DNA of 64,000 nucleotides from assembly GCA_022567305.1 (NCBI GenBank), contig JADFHF010000006.1, positions 1-64,000 of the forward strand, in the 5' to 3' direction. The notes under the pieces are model-generated. The model was not told where the DNA came from. It did not search any database and was given only the letters and a program-made list of their open reading frames with translations. Below are positions 1 to 6,894 of the stretch, piece after piece (the stretch's first letter is position 1; every line of letters starts with the position of its first letter). The stretch comes from Bacteroidota bacterium (lineage in GTDB: Bacteria > Bacteroidota > Rhodothermia > Rhodothermales > UBA10348). The position numbers and the translations under genes were made by a program.

Positions 1-164
1 TTCCCTTCTGCGTATCGGTAGTCAATTCGAGATTCAGGAAAGGAAGAAAGTAGATCTTTCATTCGATGCTGCTGAGATCTCAACACATCGACGATTTCCC
101 CGTCAGGGACCTGATCGATATATCCTTGATAGAACTCGTTGTACTCGCCGGGTGATGGATGCAC
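1..164 (-). CDS. DinB family protein, N-terminal part (cut by window edge)
   Basis: The minus strand stays open from a GTG at 164 to the window edge, giving 54 residues (start MHPSPGEYNE, then YIDQVP and, near the edge, DYRYAEG). This pattern of a helix carrying Y-x-x-YI-x-x-VP followed by ...DYRYA-x-G is how DinB-type putative metal-dependent hydrolases begin; the next residues would normally be KW-S/T. A weak purine stretch (cggaa) precedes the GTG. DinB proteins are four-helix bundles, often thiol- or metal-dependent, and mostly of unknown substrate. The frame upstream of the GTG is closed by a TAA, so no ATG start is available. The C-terminal metal histidines lie outside the window, so the family call rests on the N-terminal helix only. 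Confidence 0.6.
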   Translation of the reverse strand, partial: MHPSPGEYNEFYQGYIDQVPDGEIVDVLRSQQHRMKDLLSSFPESRIDYRYAEG

Positions 165-347
165 GATTTCCGAATGTTTAGGTGAAACGGGTTAACACAA
201 TTGAGCAAATATAATCCCGCAGGCAAATGTATTGATGGCCGAGGCGGTTTTCTTGGGGTCACTACGTCTACATGGCGTCTATCTCGTACGCTTCAGCGAG
301 AAGGGATCGTCCCCAATTCACACGATGGCGCTCGTCCAGTAAACCGA

Positions 348-2441
348 TCAGCGGCTCGAGTCGAATTCAATTCTTACCAGGCGTGCGTCCGGATTCCGGG
401 TGTTCCAGTTGGTACCGTACTCGAGTAAGTAGAACACACCGCCCAGTCCGATGATCATGTCCATCGGGCGACTGAACTCTACATGAGGTGCGAATCGTTC
501 CATATACGCGTAGTCGCCAGTTCCATCCATCGTTACGGCGAAAATCAGATGCCGCATCCACTCATAGATGATCAACTTGCCGTCGTAGTACTGCGGAATT
601 TGATGGTCCGACTTCTCATAGTCGTCGAAGTAATAAACCGGTCCCGCCAAAGCCGTTCTTCCACCCTCTCCTACGAGCGGAAATTCAGGTGAAGCGTCAT
701 ACGGATACCAAATAAATGCCGGCTGTGCGGACGGCAGTGTTTGCAAACCGGTGTTGTTCGGCGAACGGTTTATAGGATGTTGGGCGTCAAAGGGTGATAG
801 AGATCGCCGATCCGCGAAATCAAAATCTACATACGGCTTGTTGTTCGCTACGAAGTAGGGCCATCCGTAGAAACCGGGCCCACGCGCCTGATTGATCTCG
901 TCGTGGCCTTTTGGGCCTCGTTCAGAATCGGACTCGGTCGCGTCGGGACCCACTTCTCCCCAATACAGAAAGCTTGTGTGCGAATCGATCGAGATCCGAA
1001 ACGGATTGCGGTTACCCATGATGTAGATCTCCGGCCTCCCTTCAGAGCCGCCCGGAGGAAATAGATTGCCGTCGGGAATGACGTACCCGCCGTCGTCGCT
1101 CGGCTGAACCCGCAGAATCTTCCCGCGAAGATCATTCGAGTTGGCCGACGATCTCTGGGCATCCCAAGGGCTTCGACCCGCTTGTTCGTCGATTGGGCTA
1201 AATCCATCCGAAGCAAACGGATTCGTGTTGTCACCCGTTGATAGATACAGCAAGCCTTCGGGTCCAAACTCAAGAGAACCACCGCTGTGGCAGCATTCGA
1301 CGCGTTGGGTTTCGACTTCCAGAATAACCGATTCTGAATGGAGTGAGAGGGGTGCACCGTCCAGCGTAAACCTGGACAGAAACTGCTTGGACTCGTTAAT
1401 GGGTGGAGCGTAGTATAGATAAATCCATCGGTTTCGTTCATACCCCGGATCGACCGCCAGGCCCAGCAGCCCGTCTTCCAGCTCTGAATACACGTCGAGA
1501 GTCGTAATCAGGTCGGTTCGACCCATTTCTGGATCATAGACTTTGAGATCACCGCGTCGTTCAATAAAGAGAATTCGACCGTCGGGGAGCTGATCTAGCT
1601 CCATGGGTTCATTCAGGTTCTCGTCCAGAACGATTTTCTGGAATCCCGTCTGTGAAGGAAGAACGCCCGGCCGATCGTAATCCAGTTCGCTATCGGCTCC
1701 CTTTCTGTCTCCGACTGCGTACCGCAGGCCCCCAGAAATATGATCCCTAAACAGGGGCTCCGAATACGATTCCTCAACGTGTCCTAGCGCGGTGTAAAAA
1801 GATCTTCCGCCGTCAAATTCATGGTACCAGGAGAGGGGGTGAGGGTCCGGGCCCGGTTCATGGTCTGCGGGATCGTACGAAGATTCGTCAATCGTAATCA
1901 GTACGTTGACGTCCGGGTTTGTATAGCGGATGTTATACCATTCATCCGTTCGAGTCCAGATTTGGGGAAGCGATCGGGTGGACGGGTGATTTGCGTCGAC
2001 GACCGAGAGCACGGCCTCCTGGATGGCTGGATGATTGATGAAGTACCCGCCGACGAGACGGCCATACCACGGCCAACTGAATTCCGTATCCGATGCGGAG
2101 TGAATACCCATGTACCCTCCGCCGGCTTGGATAAATCGCATGAACGCCTCTTGCTGAGCTTCGTCGAGAACGTCACCCGTCGTATACAGAAAGATGACGG
2201 CATCATACAGGCGAAGATGGTCATCGGTGAAAAGATCCGCATCGGTCGTCGTGTCGGCTACGATTCCGTTCTCTGTGGCGATCTTAGTCAGCGCTTCTTG
2301 GGCGGTTGGGATCGTCTGATGATAGAAAGTGGTCGTTTTCGAGAACAGAAGAACTCGGGCTTCTCGATCGGGTTGCGCCCAAATGAAATACAAACCGATT
2401 ACCAAAATCACAGCGCCCAGAATGGAGAGTATGATTTTCAT
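348..2441 (-). CDS. ThuA domain + PQQ-type glucose/sorbosone dehydrogenase fusion
   Basis: A 697-residue protein that starts with a membrane anchor or uncleaved signal (residues 3-21, ILSILGAVILVIGLYFIW) and so probably acts outside the inner membrane. Residues about 27-245 form a ThuA-like (trehalose utilisation, glutamine-amidotransferase-fold) domain, with the typical TTTFYHQTIP, GGGYMGIHSASD and GHVEESY motifs. Residues about 265-690 form a six-bladed propeller of the soluble glucose/sorbosone dehydrogenase family (ECCHSGGSLEFGPEGLLYLSTGDN, IYIMGNRNPFRI). The two domains are commonly fused in planctomycetes and Bacteroidota and are presumed to oxidise sugars, but the substrate is not known. 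The gene is divergent from the dioxygenase-like gene at 2622, leaving a 180-bp shared promoter region. No clear Shine-Dalgarno precedes the ATG at 2441. Confidence 0.85.
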   Translation of the reverse strand: MKIILSILGAVILVIGLYFIWAQPDREARVLLFSKTTTFYHQTIPTAQEALTKIATENGIVADTTTDADLFTDDHLRLYDAVIFLYTTGDVLDEAQQEAFMRFIQAGGGYMGIHSASDTEFSWPWYGRLVGGYFINHPAIQEAVLSVVDANHPSTRSLPQIWTRTDEWYNIRYTNPDVNVLITIDESSYDPADHEPGPDPHPLSWYHEFDGGRSFYTALGHVEESYSEPLFRDHISGGLRYAVGDRKGADSELDYDRPGVLPSQTGFQKIVLDENLNEPMELDQLPDGRILFIERRGDLKVYDPEMGRTDLITTLDVYSELEDGLLGLAVDPGYERNRWIYLYYAPPINESKQFLSRFTLDGAPLSLHSESVILEVETQRVECCHSGGSLEFGPEGLLYLSTGDNTNPFASDGFSPIDEQAGRSPWDAQRSSANSNDLRGKILRVQPSDDGGYVIPDGNLFPPGGSEGRPEIYIMGNRNPFRISIDSHTSFLYWGEVGPDATESDSERGPKGHDEINQARGPGFYGWPYFVANNKPYVDFDFADRRSLSPFDAQHPINRSPNNTGLQTLPSAQPAFIWYPYDASPEFPLVGEGGRTALAGPVYYFDDYEKSDHQIPQYYDGKLIIYEWMRHLIFAVTMDGTGDYAYMERFAPHVEFSRPMDMIIGLGGVFYLLEYGTNWNTRNPDARLVRIEFDSSR

Positions 2442-2621
2442 CCGATTAGGATTGTCATTGATGATGAGATATCAAAATCAAAATAGCCAGAAAACATGGA
2501 TTTCGGGATACGCATAGCAGCCAAACCAGCAGCCAAGCCAGCCGTCGTAACCGGGACGCAGCAACCTCCACCAGGCTCACGAGTCAACAAGTCATCTGAA
2601 AAGCACAAGCCCTGAACGATC

Positions 2622-3221
2622 ATGAGACCTCTCATTGTACCTGTCATACTGTTGTCGCTGACTGGTTTATGCCAGGCCCAACAGACGAGACCCGATCTCT
2701 ACGTTTGTGAAGGCTGCGAGGCCATCTACGAACACTCCTTCGAGAATTTGAGCTGGGAAACAACGATCCCTGACGATACCGAGCCTGGGGAACCCACCAT
2801 CATTTCAGGAATCGTTTATCAGACCGACGGATCGACACCGGCAGAGGGCGTTATTCTGTATGTGTATCACACGAACGCAGAAGGTGTGTACCCCAAACGC
2901 GGAGATGAAAAAAAGTGGGCCAGAAGACATGGATACCTTCGTGGATGGATGAAAACGGATGCAGATGGACGATATCGGTTTACAACGATTCGTCCTGCGA
3001 CGTACCCGAGTAACACCGAACCGGCACATATCCACATTATTCTGAAAGAACCGAAGCGTCAAGAATACTGGATCGATGCCTACCATTTCGAAGGCGATCC
3101 ACTGCTCACGCAGGAACAGACTTTCAATCGGCAGCAGCGCGGGGGCTCAGGAATCATCCCGCTTGTTCTCAATGAAAAAGGAGTCTGGATTGGCGTCCGC
3201 AACATCGTCCTCGAGTACTGA
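2622..3221 (+). CDS. Secreted intradiol ring-cleavage dioxygenase-like protein
   Basis: A 199-residue protein with a signal peptide (MRPLIVPVILLSLTGLCQA, cleaved before QQT). The rest is the beta-sandwich of intradiol dioxygenases: ISGIVYQTDGSTPAEGVILYVYHT, then GWMKTDADGRYRFTTIRPATYP and PAHIHI. Candidate iron ligands of the family are visible: Tyr82 (or Tyr80) in YVYHT, Tyr128 in ATYP and His136/His138 in AHIH. Catechol and protocatechuate dioxygenases are cytoplasmic; this exported single-domain form is a common Bacteroidota variant of unknown substrate, possibly acting on extracellular aromatics. It stands alone on the plus strand between two minus-strand blocks. Confidence 0.8.
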   Translation: MRPLIVPVILLSLTGLCQAQQTRPDLYVCEGCEAIYEHSFENLSWETTIPDDTEPGEPTIISGIVYQTDGSTPAEGVILYVYHTNAEGVYPKRGDEKKWARRHGYLRGWMKTDADGRYRFTTIRPATYPSNTEPAHIHIILKEPKRQEYWIDAYHFEGDPLLTQEQTFNRQQRGGSGIIPLVLNEKGVWIGVRNIVLEY

Positions 3222-3247
3222 AGGATCCGAAGTTGCGATGGTGTCGA

Positions 3248-3715
3248 TTATGAGCGAACATCGACGTCGAAGTACGACCAATGCTTTTTCGCTACTGAAA
3301 AGAGATTGATTCCGGCAAGAATCAACAATGGGGACGACCATGCTCCGGGCATGATGAATCCAAGAAACACGGACAGAATGAGGTGCCCTATTCCATTCGC
3401 GATCATAAATATGGAGAAAAATAGGGCCACACTTCGCATTCCGCCGCCTCGAGCATGGGCCAGCGGTGTTAGAAAAAGAAGGATGACCAGTCCCGAAACA
3501 AGGGCCGTCAGGCAGCCGGAAAACGTGAGTGCGGGCAACGAAAAAGCCGTAAATCAGTCGCGAAGGAATTCAACCGCTAGATTGTAGAGCGCAAGAAAAT
3601 CGTTCAACGCTTCGTCGGCAACATGGACACCCACTGCAAGCACCAGGAGGAGCCACGCTACCGCGGGTGTTCTGATCGATGAGAATGGCAGCGTTCTTAT
3701 ATGGACCCCCTGCAT
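3248..3715 (-). pseudogene. HXXEE-type membrane protein gene interrupted by one in-frame TGA
   Basis: From the ATG at 3715 the frame encodes 53 residues (MQGVHIRTLP..., with a membrane helix AVAWLLLVLAVGVHVADEAL), then a TGA at 3554-3556. It continues in the same frame for about 100 residues (LPALTFSGCLTALVSG, IMIANGIGHLILS, IMPGAWSSPLLILAG) to a stop at 3248. Together these reproduce the HXXEE-domain membrane protein layout (HVADEAL...FL..YN, then PxxTF, NGxGH, PGxxSAPLL). The TGA falls in the loop between the first and second helix, where CGA (Arg) is one transition away. The ATG overlaps the end of the Nramp gene, with AGGAG 13 bases upstream, so the two were translationally coupled. Either a fresh pseudogene or a sequencing or assembly error. 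The second half has a TTG at 3538 but no ribosome site. Confidence 0.7.
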
Positions 3716-3723
3716 TCGATATC

Positions 3724-5025
3724 CTAGGCTCCTAGCCACCCTCTCCAGGCCAACCATCCGAAGAATACGAGTGTCGCGAGAAGAACCGATACAGTAACTG
3801 GGCGATTGACCGAGCCGCCGACCCACTGTTTCCGGCCGTTCAAGATTAGCAGGCCGAGAGCCAGGAGCGGTAGAAAAGCCGCTCCCGTGATGGTGTACAA
3901 TTTTTGAATCTCCTTGAAGCTCATAAAAAGGCCGAGAACGGGTAGAGTAGCGATACCAAAGAGATACGCTCGATACGGCTTGTTCTGAAGAGTGGAAATG
4001 CTGTCGCCTGTATGGCTCGCCTCGGACTTTCGGACAATGAACAACCTCCAGAAATCTGCAAATAGATACGGCACCGCTTGCCACACGCCCAGAAGACTGC
4101 TGAATACAGCTCCGAAGGCTCCGATCAGAAAGATCCATTTCCCAACCGGACCGATGGTGGATTGCAGTTGATCGGAAAGGACGACCAGTAGATCGGCTCC
4201 ACTTCCCTCGATCTGCACAGACGTGCCCACGATGACCATGGCCAACCCAAATACGATCGTGACCAGGTACCCCACTCCGAGGTCGATACGACACACCGTC
4301 ATTTGATCGATTCCGAATCTATTTTTCTCTCTGATCCAATATCCGTAGCAAAGGATCGTGAGCGTTCCGCCGATCCCGCCCATTAACGCAACCGTCCACG
4401 TAAGTCCCTCGCCATCTGCGTCAGGAATGGAGGGAATGAACAGCCCGGAAACGACCGATTCTGTACCGGGCCAGAGAAGGATTGCCGTGGTGACTACGGA
4501 GGTGAACATGAGCGCTATGCATGCTCCCATTATTTTTTCGAAAAGTGGAAATCCACCGCCTAGGACAAGCCCCAACCCGATCAGACTCGCCGCCACTCCG
4601 AAAACGATTTTCGCATCCGCCGGATCTGAAAAGACAGGGACCATGGCGTGAATAGCGACACCATTTGCGCTCATCAGAGCAGCACCCACGAAAAATGACC
4701 AGACCAGTAAATACGGGAGGAACAGCCACCCTACGATCGGACTGAGTCGCTCGGCGGCGCCTTCCAGGAGCGTTTTTCCCGTTGCCAGTTGCCATCGCGT
4801 GAGTCCCTCGGTGAGAACGAACTTCAGGACACCCCCCACAAGGACAGCCCAGAGAACAGCGGTTCCCAGTTTGCTTCCTGAGAATGTGGCCGTAGCCAGA
4901 TCGCCGGCACCGACGCCTGTCGCGGCAATCAGAATCCCCGGGCCAATTATTTCGAAGAACCCTAGCCGCTTTTTTTGATTGATTGGTGGAGGCATCGTCG
5001 GTTCAGGCGTCGTCGGTTCAGGCAA
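3724..5025 (-). CDS. Nramp-family divalent cation transporter, atypical motifs
   Basis: About 433 residues and 11 predicted membrane helices, starting FFEIIGPGILIAATGVGAGD, which is the Nramp first helix. In classical Mn/Fe Nramp proteins this helix carries D-P-G-N and the sixth carries M-P-H. Here the first position reads GVGAGD (about residues 37-42) and the sixth-helix region reads MGGIGGTLTILCYGYWIREK, so both canonical metal-binding motifs are replaced and the ion may differ from Mn or Fe. The start is uncertain: a TTG at 5025 lies inside a 15-bp tandem repeat that encodes PEPT units, and an ATG at 4995 gives a protein 10 residues shorter. It lies downstream of the arginase-family gene and overlaps the broken HXXEE gene. 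Confidence 0.85.
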   Translation of the reverse strand: MPEPTTPEPTMPPPINQKKRLGFFEIIGPGILIAATGVGAGDLATATFSGSKLGTAVLWAVLVGGVLKFVLTEGLTRWQLATGKTLLEGAAERLSPIVGWLFLPYLLVWSFFVGAALMSANGVAIHAMVPVFSDPADAKIVFGVAASLIGLGLVLGGGFPLFEKIMGACIALMFTSVVTTAILLWPGTESVVSGLFIPSIPDADGEGLTWTVALMGGIGGTLTILCYGYWIREKNRFGIDQMTVCRIDLGVGYLVTIVFGLAMVIVGTSVQIEGSGADLLVVLSDQLQSTIGPVGKWIFLIGAFGAVFSSLLGVWQAVPYLFADFWRLFIVRKSEASHTGDSISTLQNKPYRAYLFGIATLPVLGLFMSFKEIQKLYTITGAAFLPLLALGLLILNGRKQWVGGSVNRPVTVSVLLATLVFFGWLAWRGWLGA

Positions 5026-5065
5026 TGTCGGCTCAGGCCATGTCGGTTCAGGCCGTGTCCGTTCC
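4991..5065. repeat. 15-bp tandem repeat, five units, across a gene junction
   Basis: Five consecutive 15-bp units (4991, 5006, 5021, 5036, 5051) follow the plus-strand pattern GGCxxxGTCGGTTCA, with few substitutions and no length change. The array covers the last six codons and the stop of the arginase-family gene, the 22-bp spacer and the first eleven codons of the Nramp gene. On the minus strand each unit carries GCCTGA, so in the arginase frame every unit ends with the same stop. In the Nramp frame each unit reads xPEPT. Gain or loss of units would therefore leave the upstream enzyme untouched and change the Nramp N-terminus by five residues per unit. Confidence 0.85.
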
Positions 5066-5887
5066 GTCGTGCATCAACGCCAGGAGTTCCTTCAGCAGCT
5101 TGGCCGCGAGCATGGCCGTTATCCCCGCAGGATCTCGATCCGGATTCAATTCGACGATGTCGGCTCCCACGACGGGCGCGTCAATCGACTGGAGAATCCC
5201 CAGCACGTCGCGACTGCTCAAGCCACCCGGTTCATGATGGGAAACGCCCGGGGCGAAAGCGGGATCGAATACGTCCATATCAATAGAAACATAGAGGGGC
5301 CCCTCGAGTGCCAGATCCTCCGTCGGACTCCACACATTGGCCGTGAAGACCTCGACACCGAATCGTTCAGCTTGCTCCTTCTGATGCGGATTCGTGGCCC
5401 GAATGCCGACCTGTATCAGCCTGCTGGCGAGCCGTTCCTCCATGATCCGTGCGAAAGGACAGGCGTGCGAGAACCTGTTTCCATCGAATTCATCATAGAG
5501 ATCGGGATGTGCATCCAGCTGTAGGATGGTTAAGTTCGAATGCGTCTCCGCCATACCCCGCACGATCGGGTAGGCAATCGAGTGATCCCCTCCAAGAGAA
5601 ATGGGTCGCGCGCCCTCGGCGACAATACGCTTGATTGCCGCCTCAATGTTCAGGAACGATTCAGTGCTGTTCATTTCACCTAGGTCGTTCAGATCGCCAA
5701 GGTCGGTCCATCGATTCGACGCACTCAGATCCATTCCATTTTCTGCGCACAAATTGGCCGATTCCGAATGCAAGGCCGCTCGAATTCGTGCAGGCGCCTT
5801 TGATGCACCCTTAAGAAAAGACGAATGGTCATCGAACGGAATGCCCAGCAGAGCAATGGTACCCGACTCGAGTGCGTCAAAATTCAT
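5048..5887 (-). CDS. Arginase/agmatinase-family ureohydrolase
   Basis: A 279-residue cytoplasmic enzyme of the ureohydrolase superfamily, which cleaves the guanidino group of arginine, agmatine or similar compounds to release urea, or hydrolyses formimidoyl groups. All manganese ligands are present: His102 and Asp101 in GGDHS, Asp125/His127/Asp129 in DAHPD, and Asp203/Asp205 in SIDMDVFDPAFAPG. Length and the motif GVSHHEPGGLSSRDV fit agmatinase or formimidoylglutamase; the substrate cannot be decided from motifs. ATG at 5887. The gene is followed after 22 bp by the Nramp transporter on the same strand, so it may share a transcript with a metal importer; its last codons lie in the 15-bp repeat array. 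Confidence 0.85.
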   Translation of the reverse strand: MNFDALESGTIALLGIPFDDHSSFLKGASKAPARIRAALHSESANLCAENGMDLSASNRWTDLGDLNDLGEMNSTESFLNIEAAIKRIVAEGARPISLGGDHSIAYPIVRGMAETHSNLTILQLDAHPDLYDEFDGNRFSHACPFARIMEERLASRLIQVGIRATNPHQKEQAERFGVEVFTANVWSPTEDLALEGPLYVSIDMDVFDPAFAPGVSHHEPGGLSSRDVLGILQSIDAPVVGADIVELNPDRDPAGITAMLAAKLLKELLALMHDGTDTA

Positions 5888-5927
5888 GGTCTACGTTGCT
5901 CATGGGTCCGGAATAACTATAATTCCC

Positions 5928-6194
5928 TTAAGCGGCTTCTACCGTCTTCGCCGGTGAGATCTTGTTGTAGAGCCAGGCGAATACAAAACCGCCTATGAAA
6001 CCATCGGCAAACCCCCACAATAGGCCTATTACGCTACCCATGGGAGAAAAAGCATAACCCTTGTACACTTGACCGAGAGCCGTCGTCGAACTGTCTCCAC
6101 CACCGGTAGCAATCACCCACCACGATAACATAAAGAGCGTTAGACCCCATACAATCCCGCTCGTCAGAGCAAGTGATTTGACGTCAAATTTCAT
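5928..6194 (-). CDS. Small two-helix membrane protein (holin-like annotation family)
   Basis: From the ATG at 6194 (AGGTGATCAAA just upstream, a good ribosome site) an 88-residue protein follows with two hydrophobic helices: LTSGIVWGLTLFMLSWWVIA and SPMGSVIGLLWGFADGFIGGFVFAWLYN. The frame stays open further upstream, but the site decides this start. Proteins of this shape are widespread in Bacteroidota and are usually labelled bacteriophage holin, although they sit in ordinary chromosomal contexts and I know of no proof of lytic activity. No lysin or phage gene is adjacent. It is upstream of, and on the same strand as, the arginase-family gene, 40 bp away. Confidence 0.7.
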   Translation of the reverse strand: MKFDVKSLALTSGIVWGLTLFMLSWWVIATGGGDSSTTALGQVYKGYAFSPMGSVIGLLWGFADGFIGGFVFAWLYNKISPAKTVEAA

Positions 6195-6894
6195 TTTGAT
6201 CACCTGTAGTTGACTATAGTTTTGTCGTCCTCTCAGTTGGACTGCAACATCGGTTTCGATTGGATCGTCTTGGTTCCGAAATCCTATCAAAACATCGATT
6301 AAAGAATAATAAGAGACCTTATGGTTTCGATTGGGTTTGAAAGAGTCCGGTGTTTTCCTTAACCGATCCCGTAAACCTGACAATATCGAGTCCTTTTGGG
6401 GAATCTAATGGAGAAGGTAACTCCGGTCCTCTGGAAGGGAAAACAAGAAAGGCGAGCACCCAATCGACCTGAGACTCGAGGTAGAGAAAAGGCGCCAATA
6501 CTTCTCACTCCGGATTTGTCTTAAGGCGTCGTACTGGAATCCCAAGGCTCATCTGGTTGGTGCTGAGCATCGCCAGGGTTTCATGAAGGTTAGAGGCTCA
6601 ATAACGACTAGTTATCGGAAGTCATACTGCGAGAAGATTTAGTTCTCGTGCCAAGATGAGAGTCTCAATAAAGTCCCACTTATCGACCGTCCAGGAACCA
6701 TAATGTGAATGATTCTTCGTAATTGACCTCATCGCAATCAGTCATCCCGTATCGGAGCTTACGAGCATGTATCGAGTTGACAAGCACAACCCATTTCGAT
6801 ATAATCACCATTCCTAGTAGGCTTTTTTGACGACAAAAAGGAGCCATTTTGCTTGACAACCCAGAATCAGCGTCACCGTTGGGAGGAACGTCTC
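6195..6894. other. 700-bp gap; only a recombinase relic seen
   Basis: This gap separates divergent genes at 6194 (minus) and 6895 (plus). Its only recognisable content is the broken recombinase start at 6408-6642. A short inverted repeat (ATAAC-5-GTTAT, 6601-6615) lies inside the relic. I see no tRNA or complete gene; the last 200 bp presumably hold the promoter of the secreted protein. Confidence 0.5.
6408..6642 (+). pseudogene. Decayed tyrosine recombinase (phage integrase), N-terminal relic
   Basis: An ATG at 6408 with GGGGA seven bases upstream opens MEKVTPVLWKGKQERRAPNR and runs to a TAA at 6522. This start matches the arm-binding domain that opens Bacteroidota phage integrases (VTPVLWK-x-K...). 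A second frame, shifted by one base, overlaps from 6505 and runs to a TAG at 6640. It reads ...KASYWNPKAHLVGAEHRQGF, which matches the next conserved block (xHWNPKxxRVxAxHxxA). The DNA-binding domain is thus split by a frameshift, and the core and catalytic domain (R-H-R-Y) are absent. I infer the remains of an integrated element whose body has been lost. The assignment rests on motif resemblance. Confidence 0.55.

Noticed and set aside
3554-4294. 246-residue minus-strand frame inside the Nramp gene
   Set aside because: Only its last 53 residues are real (start of the HXXEE gene); the rest is out-of-frame Nramp sequence.
5928-6194. Prophage lysis gene (holin)
   Set aside because: The family label is holin, but no phage structural, lysin or regulatory gene is near.
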